From: Virgibacillus halotolerans
GTDB taxonomy: Bacteria > Bacillota > Bacilli > Bacillales > Amphibacillaceae
DNA length: 64,000 bases
Assembly (NCBI RefSeq): GCF_016908515.1
Contig: NZ_JAFBEA010000003.1
Coordinates: 310,001 to 374,000 of the forward strand
Direction of reading: 5' to 3'
The notes beneath the pieces were generated by a model, which saw only the letters and a list, made by a program, of their open reading frames with translations, was not told the origin of the DNA and made no database searches. The translations under genes and the position numbers were made by a program. The stretch's first letter is position 1, and each line of letters opens with the position of its first letter. Below, piece by piece: positions 51,423 to 61,347 of the stretch.

Positions 51423-52352
51423 ATGATCCAGGTGGTAAATTATCATCATATGTACGAAAAGCTAACAGCCATCATACCTGAAGAAGATGTGATGGTGGAT
51501 GAACCATTAAGAAACCATACGTATACCCACTTGGGGGGGATGGCGGATTTTCTAGTAACGCCAGAAACATATGAGCAAGTACAACAAATTGTTAAATTAG
51601 CAAATAGAGAAACAATTGCTTTTACGCTTTTGGGTAAAGGTTCTAATTTAATTGTTAAAGATGGCGGTATTCGTGGAATTGTTATGAATCTGAAGAGATT
51701 AAAGGAAATAACAACGGATGAAACAACATTGGTCGCGCAAAGTGGTGCAAGGATCATTGATGCTTCACGTGCAGCTTTAAAGCATAATTTGTCAGGGTTA
51801 GAATTTTCCTGTGGGATCCCAGGGTCTGTTGGTGGGGCCTTATACATGAATGCAGGCGCATATGGTGGGGAAATAAAGGATGTACTTGTCAGCACAGTTG
51901 TTGTTGATCGAGATGGAGAGCTACGAACGCTGACTGCGGAAGAATTGGATTTGGATTACCGTACAAGTAATATTCCGGACAATGATTATATTGTATTGGA
52001 AGCTACTTTTGGTTTAAAGACAGGCGAACATAAGGATATCAAGGCAGTGATGGACGATTTGACACATAAGCGTGAAACAAAACAGCCGCTTGAGTATCCC
52101 TCATGTGGGAGTGTATTTAAACGCCCGCCAGGTTTTTTCGCGGGTAAATTAATTCAGGATAGTCATCTACAAGGGAAACAAATTGGTGGTGCGCAAGTTT
52201 CATGGAAGCATGCCGGATTTATTGTGAATGTGAATGAGGCAACTGCAAGTGAATACATTAATTTAATCCATTTTGTGCAGGACACGGTCAAAGAAAAGTT
52301 TGATGTCAATCTGGAACGTGAAGTAAGGATTATCGGCGAAGATTTGATTTAA
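51423..52352 (+). CDS. murB: UDP-N-acetylenolpyruvoylglucosamine reductase
   Basis: FAD enzyme making UDP-MurNAc for peptidoglycan, 309 residues. THLGGMADFLVTPET, LLGKGSNLIVKDGGIRGIV, GLEFSCGIPGSVGGALYMNAGAYGGE, KQPLEYPSCGSVFKRPPG (catalytic Ser/Cys region) and a C-terminal REVRIIGE match the short (type II) MurB. The start is uncertain: the ATG at 51423 has AAGGG only one base away, and an ATG ten codons later is possible. Confidence 0.96.
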   Translation: MIQVVNYHHMYEKLTAIIPEEDVMVDEPLRNHTYTHLGGMADFLVTPETYEQVQQIVKLANRETIAFTLLGKGSNLIVKDGGIRGIVMNLKRLKEITTDETTLVAQSGARIIDASRAALKHNLSGLEFSCGIPGSVGGALYMNAGAYGGEIKDVLVSTVVVDRDGELRTLTAEELDLDYRTSNIPDNDYIVLEATFGLKTGEHKDIKAVMDDLTHKRETKQPLEYPSCGSVFKRPPGFFAGKLIQDSHLQGKQIGGAQVSWKHAGFIVNVNEATASEYINLIHFVQDTVKEKFDVNLEREVRIIGEDLI

Positions 52353-52363
52353 ATAAAATGTAA

Positions 52364-52401
52364 AAAGGAGCTCCTACCGGTGACGGCGGGAGCTCTCTTC
52401 T
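52364..52401. terminator. terminator between murB and ehuA
   Basis: GAGCTCC and GGGAGCTC pair with an imperfect GC-rich middle (TACCGGTGACGGC) followed by TCTTCTT; it lies between two convergent genes. Confidence 0.75.
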
Positions 52402-53171
52402 TAATTGTTGAATCGTTGCAGAAAGTTTTGCAGACGTTCATTTTCTGGATTTGCAATTACTTCTTGTGGTGTTCCTTGCTCAGCGATGACGCCGTTGTCC
52501 AAGAACAGTACTTTATCAGCGATATCAAGTGCAAAGTCCATTTCGTGTGTCACAAGTACCATAGCCATTTCGCCTTCTTTCGCTATATCGCGAATGACCT
52601 CAAGTACTTCTCCGACTAATTCCGGGTCAAGTGCGGAAGTGACCTCATCAAATAGCATTACTTTCGGACGCATTACAAGGGCGCGCGCCATTGCTACACG
52701 TTGTTTTTGTCCTCCGGATAGTTGGCTAGGGTACATTTCCAACTTTTCACCAAGTCCAACTTTCTCAAGCATTTCTGCTGAACGCTGCTTTGCTTCCTGT
52801 TTATCAATCTTTTTTACATTTACGAGTGCTGTCATACAGTTTTCCAAAATAGTCATATGTGGGAACAAGTTAAAATGCTGAAACACCATTCCAATGTCAC
52901 TGCGGACGCTACTCAGATGCTTTTCATTTGCTTGCACCATTTTTCCGTTCTTTTCCATTTTCCATAGATTTTTTCCGTCTACGATGATGTCCCCTGATGT
53001 TGGTTCTTCCAGTGTCATTAATAACCGGATAATGGTTGTCTTTCCGGAACCACTTGGACCGATAACCGCTACTTTTTCCGCCGGTTTAATATCTAAGTCA
53101 ATGCCTTTTAGAACTTCCACATCACCAAAGGATTTTTGTATATTTTGATAGCGTACAATAGGTTCTGTCAT
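52401..53171 (-). CDS. ehuA: ectoine/hydroxyectoine ABC transporter ATPase (EhuA)
   Basis: 256 residues. Walker A GPSGSGKTT, Q-loop VFQHFNLFPHM, signature LSGGQKQR, Walker B VMLFDEVTSALD and switch VTHEMDFA fit polar-amino-acid uptake ATPases. The segment KMEKNGKMVQANEKHL between Walker A and the Q-loop is characteristic of EhuA. ATG at 53171 follows AAAGGAG; four bases separate it from the ehuD stop. Last gene of the operon. Confidence 0.88.
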   Translation of the reverse strand: MTEPIVRYQNIQKSFGDVEVLKGIDLDIKPAEKVAVIGPSGSGKTTIIRLLMTLEEPTSGDIIVDGKNLWKMEKNGKMVQANEKHLSSVRSDIGMVFQHFNLFPHMTILENCMTALVNVKKIDKQEAKQRSAEMLEKVGLGEKLEMYPSQLSGGQKQRVAMARALVMRPKVMLFDEVTSALDPELVGEVLEVIRDIAKEGEMAMVLVTHEMDFALDIADKVLFLDNGVIAEQGTPQEVIANPENERLQNFLQRFNN

Positions 53172-53175
53172 TGCA

Positions 53176-53895
53176 TTATGCTCCTTTGCCTTCTGGAATA
53201 GGCTTGCTTCCAGATGGTTCTTTTTTATCAAATCGCCGATTCATTTTCTTTTCCAGTTTACCAATCAAAATAGCAGAAGGATAGCTTAATACTAGGAAAA
53301 GAAGTGCCACAATCGTTAAAGGTTCTAAGTAATTAAAGTGCTGTGCACCATAATTCTTCGCTAATTGCAGGATGCCAACAACACCAATCGTTGATGCCAA
53401 TGGAATTTCTTTAAACATGATAATTAAATAGTTACCCAGCATTGGAATCGTTGGTGGAATGGCTTGTGGCAAAATGATTGTAGACCACTTCTTCCGTGTG
53501 GAAAAGTTTAATGCTTTCGCGGCCTCCCACTGCCCTTCATCTATACCGTCAATACCTGAACGATAAACCTCACCAATATACGTACTAAAATGAATGCCAA
53601 GTCCTAAAATGGCACAGGTGAACGGCGATAGTGTCATGCCGATAACAGGTACGGATGGAAAGGCATAATAGATGAAAAATAATTGAACAAGTGGTGGGGT
53701 GGATCGGATAAATTCCATTATCCATCGGATCAACCAGCTCACCGATTTAATCGGAATTCGCTGCATAAATGTCCAAAAGAAACCAAAGATAAGGGCAAAA
53801 AGAAAACAGGCAACAGTTAGTCCAGCAGTTATCCCAAGACCTTGGACAACCATTGGAAATGCATCAAAAAATGTATCCCAACTCCACTTTTTCAT
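53176..53895 (-). CDS. ehuD: ectoine/hydroxyectoine ABC transporter permease (EhuD)
   Basis: 239 residues with about five membrane helices; the HisM/GlnP-type signature is EFIRSTPPLVQLFFIYYAFP and the EAA loop EGQWEAAKALNFSTRKKWSTIILPQA. Its ATG overlaps the ehuC stop by one base (TGATG). A charged C-terminal tail ends GKGA. Confidence 0.88.
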   Translation of the reverse strand: MKKWSWDTFFDAFPMVVQGLGITAGLTVACFLFALIFGFFWTFMQRIPIKSVSWLIRWIMEFIRSTPPLVQLFFIYYAFPSVPVIGMTLSPFTCAILGLGIHFSTYIGEVYRSGIDGIDEGQWEAAKALNFSTRKKWSTIILPQAIPPTIPMLGNYLIIMFKEIPLASTIGVVGILQLAKNYGAQHFNYLEPLTIVALLFLVLSYPSAILIGKLEKKMNRRFDKKEPSGSKPIPEGKGA

Positions 53896-54560
53896 CAGTT
53901 AGCTACCCCCTTTTTAGAAAACTTCTCCATTTTACGCGTCAAGAAGATTAAAGGAAGTGCAAGAATGAAGAAAAAGACGAGCACATAGAAATAAACGGAT
54001 CCTCCCATGGCAATGTTGGAATATCTGAGAAGATCGCCATGATACAATATGTCGTGCATACTGATTAAAGATACAAGAGATGTTGCTTTCAGCATCTGAA
54101 TTAAATAGTTTCCAAACTCTGGCAGCATCATTCTGACTGCCTGCGGAAAAATAACAAGCCGCATGCGTTGAAAACGTGACATGTTTAGTGCAGTAGCGGC
54201 CTCAGATTGTCCCTTTGCAACAGAAAGAATCGAACTACGGACAACCTCTGACATGTATGCGCCGTAGTTCAATCCAATGGCAAGTGATCCCGCCCAGAAT
54301 TCATTACCTAAATTAATACCGAACAATATTGGTAATGCGTAAAACAACCAAAATAACTGTACAATTAAGGATGTTCCACGGAAGATCTCCACATAAAATG
54401 TTGTGACCCCTCGCAGAATAATATTGTTTGAAAGCCGGCATAACCCAGCAATAAAAGCCATTAAATAGCCGAAGATTGCAGAGGCAATAAGGACCGTTAT
54501 GGTAACGTTAATCCCCTTTGCTAGAACAGGGAATATTTCTATAATATTACTAATTATCAT
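53895..54560 (-). CDS. ehuC: ectoine/hydroxyectoine ABC transporter permease (EhuC)
   Basis: 221 residues, five membrane helices. FYVEIFRGTSLIVQLFWLFYALP and the EAA loop KGQSEAATALNMSRFQRMRLVIFPQAVRMM are diagnostic of polar-amino-acid permeases. AAAAGGAG is very close to the ATG at 54560; the GTG at 54563 lies one codon earlier. It follows ehuB after about 130 bp containing an incomplete terminator. Confidence 0.88.
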   Translation of the reverse strand: MIISNIIEIFPVLAKGINVTITVLIASAIFGYLMAFIAGLCRLSNNIILRGVTTFYVEIFRGTSLIVQLFWLFYALPILFGINLGNEFWAGSLAIGLNYGAYMSEVVRSSILSVAKGQSEAATALNMSRFQRMRLVIFPQAVRMMLPEFGNYLIQMLKATSLVSLISMHDILYHGDLLRYSNIAMGGSVYFYVLVFFFILALPLIFLTRKMEKFSKKGVAN

Positions 54561-54598
54561 CACTCCTTTTAGTCGTGTGGCATAGAATTTAAGTATTG

Positions 54599-54645
54599 TT
54601 TAAAAAGAAAGGGTCAGACCCTAGTTGTGAGCCAGACCCCGTGGA
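54599..54645 (-). terminator. hairpin in the ehuB-ehuC gap
   Basis: On the minus strand GGGTCTGGCTC is followed by AGGGTCTGACCC and TTTCTTTTT. A short stem (AGGGT/ACCCT) with the T-run resembles a leaky terminator. That would favour a high ratio of binding protein to permease. Confidence 0.45.
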
Positions 54646-54690
54646 GTGTTTAATCCAGTTTAATAAAAAAGCCGATTGGTAACGATGAAA

Positions 54691-55554
54691 TTACTCTTCC
54701 CCATTACAGACCATTTCTGCTGTAACATCATCTTCCGGAAAGTTCATTTCTTCACTGAAACCATTGTCTTCCAGAATTTGTGCAACGGTTCCATCTTCTT
54801 TTAACTCTTTAAGCTTTTCGTTAAATGCATCAAGTAATTCTTCATTATCGGGATTGAAAGCTACAGCGCCATAGCTTGGAACGCCATCAATATCCGGTTG
54901 TTCAAAGTCTTCAACAAATTCTAAGTCATCTGTGTCTGCTGATTCCAGTGCCATTTTAATGGTCATTTCGGTACCAGTTGTTGCATCCGAGCGACCAGAT
55001 TCTACTGCTGAGAATGTAGCTGGGATATCTGGCGCACTATCTATTTGACCTTCATCTACACCTTCTGATTGAACAAAGCCTACTTCTGTTGCGCCAGACA
55101 TGATAGTCACCTTTGCATCTGGATTATCAGCAATGTCTTTGTAGCTGTGCAAGTCTAATGGATTCCCCTTTTGTACAATTAATCCCTCACCATATTTCAT
55201 GTCAGGCTCCGCAAAGGCAGCATTCTCGCAACGCTCCGGTGTAATTGCCATTCCGGATGTAATCGCATCGAATTTTCCAGCAGCGAGTCCGGAAACCAAT
55301 TGGTCATAATCCGCCAATTCACCTTCGACTTCATCAATACCCAATTCTTTAAATACAGCTTTTGCTGTATCTACAGATGCGCCGGTAAGTTCGCCATCAT
55401 CATTTTGATAGCCATATGGCTCCTCATTGGCATATCCAACCTTAATTTTCCCTTTTTCTTGCAACTCTTCTAAAACGTTATCATTACTGGAACCGCAAGC
55501 TGCAAGCCCTACAACAATGAAAAACAGTAAAGAAGTAAGTAATAGTTTTTTCAT
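54691..55554 (-). CDS. ehuB: ectoine/hydroxyectoine-binding lipoprotein (EhuB)
   Basis: 287 residues. Lipobox VVGLAACGSS. The SBP_bac_3 fold shows VGYANEEPYGYQND, GKFDAITSGMAITPERCENAAFAEPDMKYGEGL, which is typical for EhuB, and a C-terminal Cys (EMVCNGEE) that may pair with the Cys in ERCEN. Strongly acidic, as expected of a secreted protein in a halophile. It is the first gene, with GGGGAGGTC upstream of the ATG. Uptake of compatible solutes in high salt is the inferred role. Confidence 0.9.
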   Translation of the reverse strand: MKKLLLTSLLFFIVVGLAACGSSNDNVLEELQEKGKIKVGYANEEPYGYQNDDGELTGASVDTAKAVFKELGIDEVEGELADYDQLVSGLAAGKFDAITSGMAITPERCENAAFAEPDMKYGEGLIVQKGNPLDLHSYKDIADNPDAKVTIMSGATEVGFVQSEGVDEGQIDSAPDIPATFSAVESGRSDATTGTEMTIKMALESADTDDLEFVEDFEQPDIDGVPSYGAVAFNPDNEELLDAFNEKLKELKEDGTVAQILEDNGFSEEMNFPEDDVTAEMVCNGEE

Positions 55555-55594
55555 TTCTAATGACCTCCCCGATTTTTGAAGCGCTATGAATCCT

Positions 55595-55622
55595 TTAATA
55601 GCGACTATTTACTATGTATCAA
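55595..55622 (-). promoter_or_regulatory. promoter of ehuBCDA
   Basis: On the minus strand TTGATA (55622-55617), a 16-nt spacer and TATTAA (55600-55595). An inverted repeat CGCTAT/ATAGCG (55582-55603) overlaps the -10 and could be an operator. Confidence 0.55.
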
Positions 55623-56076
55623 CAGTCTTATTTAATATGGAAATAAGCTGTGATATGACGATTGATACAGATCAAACAGTCATACATTCATGTTATAGAT
55701 ATTTCCGAATTGCTTCAAACGCAATATATTTAGATAATTTGTAAAAAACCTGCAAATTACCAAGTCCATCCTGTCTCAATTGGTTATACTAAAACATGCT
55801 ACAAAATGATGCTAATTACTTCGTTATCCCCGTTATTTGCTTGAAAAGGGAAAATAGTTTTTTGGTGTTTATTTTAACTTGTCTTAAAAGTGAAAAATGA
55901 TTATCTAAGAAATAGCATCCATTAAACTCGACCATTTCTGAATACTATGTATTACCTTTTCGTTTTAGAAGTTATCGTGTGGGGAAAGTCAGTCAAATTA
56001 AATTGGTTTACTATCGACAAACGGTTGCCCAATGGGGTACCATAGCAGGTAGTAAAGGCGTCAAAGGGGAAATTAC
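55623..56076. other. intergenic region, no gene seen
   Basis: AT-rich sequence between divergent ehuB and the GNAT gene. I see no ORF with a ribosome site. A SigB-like pair GTTTTA (55962-55967), 13-nt spacer, GGGGAA (55981-55986) lies about 90 bp upstream of the GNAT start; it is weaker than the ydaT one. Confidence 0.4.
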
Positions 56077-56508
56077 ATGTATAAAATCAGAGAAGCTAGA
56101 AGTGAGGATTTTCCACGGATTGCTGCAATACATGATGATCCAGGTCATATACACCTAAAAATGGAAGCGTCAATAGAGGAACAGTATTTTAAATCCGTTG
56201 TAGCTGCGGATGATATAAAGATGTATGTGGTAGAAAAATCTGGTTTAATCGCTGCGTTTATTTCATTCTATATCTATCACCAGAAGCAAACGATTTTTAT
56301 AGATAGACTTTCGATAGATAATGCTTATCGAAAAAAAGGACTCGATGAACATTTATATCATAAAGTAGAACGGCTGGCAGAACGAATAGGAATGAAACGT
56401 ATGTTGGCGGATATCAAAGTGGACGATCCAGATGTTTATGAATTTTTCGAACGTAAAGGTTGGAAACGTTCCGTACAGAAAGATCGATATGAAATTGAAT
56501 TAAAGTGA
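56077..56508 (+). CDS. GNAT family N-acetyltransferase
   Basis: 143 residues. FIDRLSIDNAYRKKGLDEHLYHKVERLAERIGMKRM covers the acetyl-CoA-binding motif A, although the usual Arg/Gln-x-x-Gly-x-Gly/Ala reads YRKKGLDEH, so CoA contact is somewhat atypical. Motif B is DVYEFFERKGWKR. Substrate unknown. AAAGGGG precedes the ATG. A small membrane protein gene follows nine bases downstream and is probably co-transcribed. Confidence 0.85.
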   Translation: MYKIREARSEDFPRIAAIHDDPGHIHLKMEASIEEQYFKSVVAADDIKMYVVEKSGLIAAFISFYIYHQKQTIFIDRLSIDNAYRKKGLDEHLYHKVERLAERIGMKRMLADIKVDDPDVYEFFERKGWKRSVQKDRYEIELK

Positions 56509-56517
56509 GGGCTATTC

Positions 56518-56679
56518 ATGACAATCTATGTTGTTTCGATTATCTTTATTCTCTTTGTTTTGGTTTTGTCTTTGCTTACAATTACCAAAGGTTATGGCTA
56601 TAAACATTCCGTGGATCCACATCCGGAAGATGAGGAACAAAACGAAGAAGAGCAAGATCAAGAAAAGAAGAACGAATAA
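56518..56679 (+). CDS. ytzI: YtzI-like small membrane protein
   Basis: 53 residues. One N-terminal membrane helix (VVSIIFILFVLVLSLLTI) is followed by TKGYGYKHSVDPHPEDEEQN, matching the YtzI family pattern (KxYxYKHxIDP). The C-terminal tail is acidic then basic. GTGAGGG lies a few bases upstream. Function unknown. Confidence 0.75.
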   Translation: MTIYVVSIIFILFVLVLSLLTITKGYGYKHSVDPHPEDEEQNEEEQDQEKKNE

Positions 56680-56711
56680 AAAGATCGCACAGATTTGTGC
56701 GATCTTTTTTA
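56678..56711. terminator. terminator after ytzI
   Basis: AAAAAGATCGCACA and TGTGCGATCTTTTT pair with a short GATT loop; works for both convergent genes. Confidence 0.9.
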
Positions 56712-56740
56712 TAAAACAGGAAAGGATAGACAGAAATACT

Positions 56741-57295
56741 TTAATTACCGTTCTCGTCTGGAAGTAATCCTTCTTGCAATTGTTCAATACTTCGTCCAAA
56801 TGTCATTTGTAAATGTGGATAATCCTTACTGTTCCAATCGCCTCCCCATTCAAAGCCAAGTTCTTTTGCAAGGTCAGCTACTTCGAACCAATCGGATTTC
56901 CCGTTCCCATTGCCATCATAATGAATATCCCAAATAATTTCACCGTGCTTATCTATTAACGCATAGTCGAACGCCAGTCCATAATTATGATAGGACTGTC
57001 CACCTTTTGCGTAGGTAACAATATTTCCACCCGTGCTCCGACCTTGTTCATATAATTCGTTCTGACTATCGATCGTACGCATTTCTTCGGTAATAACAAG
57101 CTCAATATTACTATCAGCAGCTGCATCCAAAAGGGCATTTTTCTTTTCCTCTACAATAGGATGTAGTTCGGTTGATGCTGTTGCTTTTTCTTCTGTTTGT
57201 TCTTTACGTTCCATTTGATTATATACAGTAAATAAAAGGATTAAAAATATAATAATAGAAATCCATGTCAGTATGATTTTTTTAGAACCTTTCAA
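56741..57295 (-). CDS. CwlK-like L-alanyl-D-glutamate peptidase (M15)
   Basis: 184 residues. N-terminal anchor (IILTWISIIIFLILLFTVY). The M15C zinc peptidase motifs are EEMRTIDSQNELYEQGRS, GGQSYHNYGLAFDYALID (zinc His and Asp) and WGGDWNSKDYPHLQMTFG (catalytic Asp region and zinc His). The family cleaves the L-Ala-D-Glu bond in wall peptides. AAGGAG lies upstream of the ATG. Confidence 0.88.
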   Translation of the reverse strand: MKGSKKIILTWISIIIFLILLFTVYNQMERKEQTEEKATASTELHPIVEEKKNALLDAAADSNIELVITEEMRTIDSQNELYEQGRSTGGNIVTYAKGGQSYHNYGLAFDYALIDKHGEIIWDIHYDGNGNGKSDWFEVADLAKELGFEWGGDWNSKDYPHLQMTFGRSIEQLQEGLLPDENGN

Positions 57296-57783
57296 TATGT
57301 TGATACTCCTTTTGCTGTTTTGATGGGGTTTAACTTGATTTATTGGGGGAAAAATATATAATAGATAAGAGTAGAAAAACTACTACACATTAGCAAAAGT
57401 AAACTCTCAAGCTATTTATCATTTCGTTGTTCTACGAAATTAAAATAGATCACCCTCACTTTGAGTTATTCAGGGGATGCACCATCTCTTCCAGCGTTTG
57501 GCTGAAAATGAATAACAACCATGACTATCAAACTTTTAACAAGCTAGACCCGGTAAGAATAGGATCAAATCTTTTCCATTATACAATAGGATGTTCATTT
57601 AATCACAAATAATAAAAGAATACTTTCGTTGCTGATTGTAGTATGGTTTATTTACTATGTTTTTTTGTGGGTTTTTTATCTTTTCCTTTATTAAATAAAA
57701 ATTAATAACTTATAGGTTTTCAAAAGCCAAATTAAGGGGAAACTAAGTAAAAATGTGCTATTACATTTATAGGAGGATGAAAC
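57296..57783. other. intergenic region before the urease operon
   Basis: An AT-rich stretch of 488 bp. It includes a short open frame (57427-57612) with no ribosome site and no recognised homology. A GGAGGATG ribosome site at 57772-57779 serves ureA. I see no clear GlnR/TnrA (TGTNA-N7-TNACA) site. Confidence 0.4.
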
Positions 57784-58086
57784 ATGCAATTATTACCACG
57801 TGAGAAGGATAAATTATTAATTGTAGTTGCTGCTGATGTAGCAAGAAGACGGAGAGCGCGAGGGCTTAAACTAAACCATCCAGAGGCGATGGCGCTTATT
57901 ACATATGAAGTAATAGAAGGTGCCAGAGATGGTAAAACGGTTGCTGAATTAATGGAGTATGGTGCTACGATATTAAAACGAGACGATGTAATGGATGGTA
58001 TTCCGGAAATGATAGATGATATCCAGGTAGAAGCAACATTTCCAGATGGTACGAAGCTAGTAACAGTGCATAATCCTATCCGGTAA
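57784..58086 (+). CDS. ureA: urease gamma subunit
   Basis: 100 residues, standard length. [53 protein letters not shown] and [33 protein letters not shown] are the family signature. It contributes to the (UreABC)3 enzyme. GGAGGATG lies before the ATG. First gene of ureABCEFGD. Confidence 0.97.
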   Translation: MQLLPREKDKLLIVVAADVARRRRARGLKLNHPEAMALITYEVIEGARDGKTVAELMEYGATILKRDDVMDGIPEMIDDIQVEATFPDGTKLVTVHNPIR

Positions 58087-58136
58087 AGTATCAAATTGTA
58101 TGTGCTACGAAAGATATGAAAGGAGATTGATTGACG

Positions 58137-58460
58137 ATGATTCCAGGCGAGTATATTTTAAAAGAAGAAGAAATTATTTGTAATGAACATGCGATAAATT
58201 CCCATGTTACGGTGATTAATACTGGCGATCGCCCTATACAAATTGGTTCTCACTATCATTTTTATGAAGTGAATGATGCATTAAGGTTTAATCGGGACAA
58301 GGCTTACGGTAAGCGTCTTAATGTTCCTGCTGGGGCAGCTGTCCGCTTTGAACCCGGTGATGAAAAAGAGGTACAGCTAATCGATTATGCTGGAAAAAGA
58401 GAAGTTTATGGCTTTCATAATAAAGTAGACGGGCCATTGGAAGGCGGGGATGTAAAATGA
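58137..58460 (+). CDS. ureB: urease beta subunit
   Basis: 107 residues. [41 protein letters not shown] and [26 protein letters not shown] are signature blocks. AAGGAG (58120-58125) precedes both a TTG at 58131 and the ATG at 58137; the ATG is chosen. It overlaps ureC by four bases. Confidence 0.97.
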   Translation: MIPGEYILKEEEIICNEHAINSHVTVINTGDRPIQIGSHYHFYEVNDALRFNRDKAYGKRLNVPAGAAVRFEPGDEKEVQLIDYAGKREVYGFHNKVDGPLEGGDVK

Positions 58461-60175
58461 GTTTTAAAATGTCTAGAGAACAATATGCCCAAATGTACGG
58501 ACCGACAACAGGTGATTCTGTCCGCTTAGCAGATACAGATTTGTTCATACAAATTGAAAAAGACTTTACGAAATATGGTGAAGAAGTTGTATTTGGTGGT
58601 GGAAAAGTTATTCGTGACGGAATGGGACAGCATCCATTAATATCACGCGAAGAGGATGAACGTGTACCAGATACAGTGATAACCAATGCCATGGTACTTG
58701 ATTATACAGGTATTTATAAAGCGGATATTGCTATTCGTGATGGCAGTATTTCCGGTATCGGAAAAGCTGGAAACCCTTTAGTACAGGATAAAGTAGATAT
58801 AATCATTGGCGCTTCAACTGAAGTTATTTCCGGAGAAGGAAAGATCGTTACTGCTGGTGCGGTTGATACCCATGTGCATTTTATTAATCCAGACCAGGTT
58901 GATGTTGCACTTACTGGCGGAACAACGACATTGATTGGTGGAGGTGCCGGCCCTGGTGCAGGATCAAGAGCTACAACTGCAACCCCTGGTAAATGGCATA
59001 TAGAGCGTATGCTAGGAGCATTGGAAGGGCTTCCGATCAACGTTGGTTTAACGGGGAAAGGTCATGCTGTTGCGAGAGAACCTTTAGCGGAACAAATCCT
59101 TGCTGGCGCAATTGGTTTGAAAATCCATGAAGACTGGGGAGCAACACCATCTGCGGTAGATCATGCGTTGACTGTTGCGGATGAATTTGACGTACAGATT
59201 GCACTTCATGCGGACACATTAAATGAAGGTGGATTTTTTGAAGATACAATGAAAGCAATCAAGGATCGTGGTATTCATATGTATCATACAGAAGGGGCTG
59301 GCGGCGGACATGCCCCGGATTTAATTAAATCTGCAGGATATATGAACGTGCTACCCGCTTCAACGAACCCAACCTTACCGTACACAATAAATACCATTGA
59401 TGAACATTTGGATATGGTAATGGTTGCCCATAACTTAAACCCATCTGTACCGGAAGACATTGCCTTTGCAGATTCACGTATTCGTAATGAATCGATTGCA
59501 GCGGAAGACATTTTACAGGATATGGGCGTATTCAGTATGACGAGCTCCGATGCACAGGCAATGGGACGTGTTGGTGAAGTAGTAATGAGAACCTGGCAAA
59601 CAGCCGACAAAATGAAAAAACAACGTGGTGTGATGGAAGGCGATAGTAAATATTCGGATAACACCCGGGCAAAACGCTATGTTGCTAAATATACAATTAA
59701 TCCCGCCATTACACACGGAATTTCGGATTACGTTGGTTCCGTTGAAGTTGGTAAAATTGCTGATCTTGTAATCTGGGATCCAAAGTTCTTTGGAGCAAAA
59801 CCAGAAATGATTCTAAAGAATGGTATGGCGGTATCAAGTTTAATGGGAGATCCCAATGCTACGATTCCAACGCCGCAACCAATGATTTATCGTCCGATGT
59901 TTGCATCATATGGAAAAGGGTTATCAAACAGTTCTATTACGTTTGTTTCACAAGCAGCTTATGATAACAATATCAAGGAAAAGCTGGGACTTCAGAAAAT
60001 GGTGCTTCCTGTACACGGCATTCGTCAGTTGACGAAAAAAGATATGAAGTTAAATACAGCAACTCCTAATATAGATGTAGATCCACAAACATATGAAGTG
60101 AAGATAAACGGAGAAGTGCTCACATGTGAGCCTGTTGACACTGTACCAATGGGGCAGCGTTATTTCTTATTTTGA
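58457..60175 (+). CDS. ureC: urease alpha subunit, catalytic
   Basis: 572 residues. The di-nickel site is complete: His139 and His141 (DTHVHF), carbamylated Lys222 (GLKIHEDWG), His251 (ALHADT), His277 ([11 protein letters not shown]) and Asp365 (SSDAQAMGR). The catalytic flap His325 is present in VAHNLNP. The flap Cys found at the preceding position in many ureases (K. aerogenes Cys319) is Ala324 here. It hydrolyses urea to ammonia and carbamate in the cytoplasm. Confidence 0.98.
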   Translation: MSFKMSREQYAQMYGPTTGDSVRLADTDLFIQIEKDFTKYGEEVVFGGGKVIRDGMGQHPLISREEDERVPDTVITNAMVLDYTGIYKADIAIRDGSISGIGKAGNPLVQDKVDIIIGASTEVISGEGKIVTAGAVDTHVHFINPDQVDVALTGGTTTLIGGGAGPGAGSRATTATPGKWHIERMLGALEGLPINVGLTGKGHAVAREPLAEQILAGAIGLKIHEDWGATPSAVDHALTVADEFDVQIALHADTLNEGGFFEDTMKAIKDRGIHMYHTEGAGGGHAPDLIKSAGYMNVLPASTNPTLPYTINTIDEHLDMVMVAHNLNPSVPEDIAFADSRIRNESIAAEDILQDMGVFSMTSSDAQAMGRVGEVVMRTWQTADKMKKQRGVMEGDSKYSDNTRAKRYVAKYTINPAITHGISDYVGSVEVGKIADLVIWDPKFFGAKPEMILKNGMAVSSLMGDPNATIPTPQPMIYRPMFASYGKGLSNSSITFVSQAAYDNNIKEKLGLQKMVLPVHGIRQLTKKDMKLNTATPNIDVDPQTYEVKINGEVLTCEPVDTVPMGQRYFLF

Positions 60176-60185
60176 GGTGAAATAA

Positions 60186-60641
60186 TTGATTATAGAAGAA
60201 ATAGTAACAAATATAAAAGATTTAGAACCAAGTGAATTAGAGAAGCGTCATAAGGAAAAAGTTTATCTGGAGAGCGCCCATTTAATGAAACGTATTCAAC
60301 GTGTCGAAACGGACCATGGACGTGAGCTTGGCATCCGTTTAAAGGATCCCCGTGATCTGGAAGCTGGAGATGTGCTCTTTATGGATGACGAAAATATGAT
60401 TATTATTGATGTACTATCTGATGATTTAATCATTATTAGTCCGCGCAGTATGAACGAAATGGGAACCATCGCCCACCAGCTTGGTAATCGCCATCTACCG
60501 GCACAATTTGAAGCAGATGACATGCTTGTACAATATGATTACCTCGTGGAGGAATTGCTCTCAGAGATGGGTATTCCATTTAAACGTGAGGAACGTAAAG
60601 TAAAACAAGCCTTTCGTCATATTGGACATAGTCATGACTGA
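60186..60641 (+). CDS. ureE: urease accessory protein UreE (nickel chaperone)
   Basis: 151 residues. [26 protein letters not shown] and [18 protein letters not shown] (metal-binding His at the dimer interface) are UreE motifs. The C-terminus ends HIGHSHD, a short His tail rather than the long His-rich tail of Klebsiella. The start is a TTG at 60186, six bases after GAGGTG, which overlaps the ureC stop. Confidence 0.95.
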   Translation: MIIEEIVTNIKDLEPSELEKRHKEKVYLESAHLMKRIQRVETDHGRELGIRLKDPRDLEAGDVLFMDDENMIIIDVLSDDLIIISPRSMNEMGTIAHQLGNRHLPAQFEADDMLVQYDYLVEELLSEMGIPFKREERKVKQAFRHIGHSHD

Positions 60642-61320
60642 TAACGCACTATCTTTATTTCAGCTATGTGATTCCAATTTCCCGACCGGATCCTTTAGTC
60701 ATTCTTTTGGACTTGAAACTTATATTCAAAAAGATATCGTTCAGGATCCGGAAACATTTTCCGAGTGGCTCAAGGTTTATTTACACGAACAACTCGCATA
60801 TGCAGACGGACTAGCGGCAAGACTTGTATATGAGGCACTTGATCAGGATGATCTGGAAAAGATTTGGGAATTGGACCGGATATTAACCGTGCAAAATCTG
60901 GCGCGAGAATCACGTGATGGAACCCAACGGATGGGTGATCGGATGTTGAATATTGCGGAATCTATTTATGAGATACCAATATTGTCCACATATCGACAAC
61001 GGTTAAGAAATAAACAATCGTTTGGGCATTCAGCGATTGTGTTCACGATGGTGGGCCATTATTTACAAGTAGAAAAGGAAACGACCATTTTATATTACTT
61101 ATATTCAACACTGGTTGCCCTTGTTCAAAACGCAGTTCGTGCCATACCATTGGGACAAACCGCCGGACAAAAGGTTATTTATTCTTTTCAAAAGGAATTA
61201 AAACAAGCAACAGATAAAATCATGCATTTAGACGAAATGGATTTTGGCGTTGTTTCACCAGGTTTAGAGCTTTCACAAATGCAGCATGAACGTGTAGGAA
61301 TACGTATTTTTAGTTCATGA
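60634..61320 (+). CDS. ureF: urease accessory protein UreF
   Basis: 228 residues, all-helical. [23 protein letters not shown] at the N-terminus and [16 protein letters not shown] near the C-terminus are UreF signatures. The ATG at 60634 overlaps the ureE stop by eight bases. It acts with UreD and UreG on apo-urease to gate nickel insertion. Confidence 0.95.
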   Translation: MTDNALSLFQLCDSNFPTGSFSHSFGLETYIQKDIVQDPETFSEWLKVYLHEQLAYADGLAARLVYEALDQDDLEKIWELDRILTVQNLARESRDGTQRMGDRMLNIAESIYEIPILSTYRQRLRNKQSFGHSAIVFTMVGHYLQVEKETTILYYLYSTLVALVQNAVRAIPLGQTAGQKVIYSFQKELKQATDKIMHLDEMDFGVVSPGLELSQMQHERVGIRIFSS

Positions 61321-61347
61321 TGTAGTTTAAATAATTTATAAAAGGAC

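Noticed and set aside
57427-57612. 61-codon open frame before the urease operon
   Set aside because: No ribosome site, no recognised homology and odd composition; I cannot support it as a gene.
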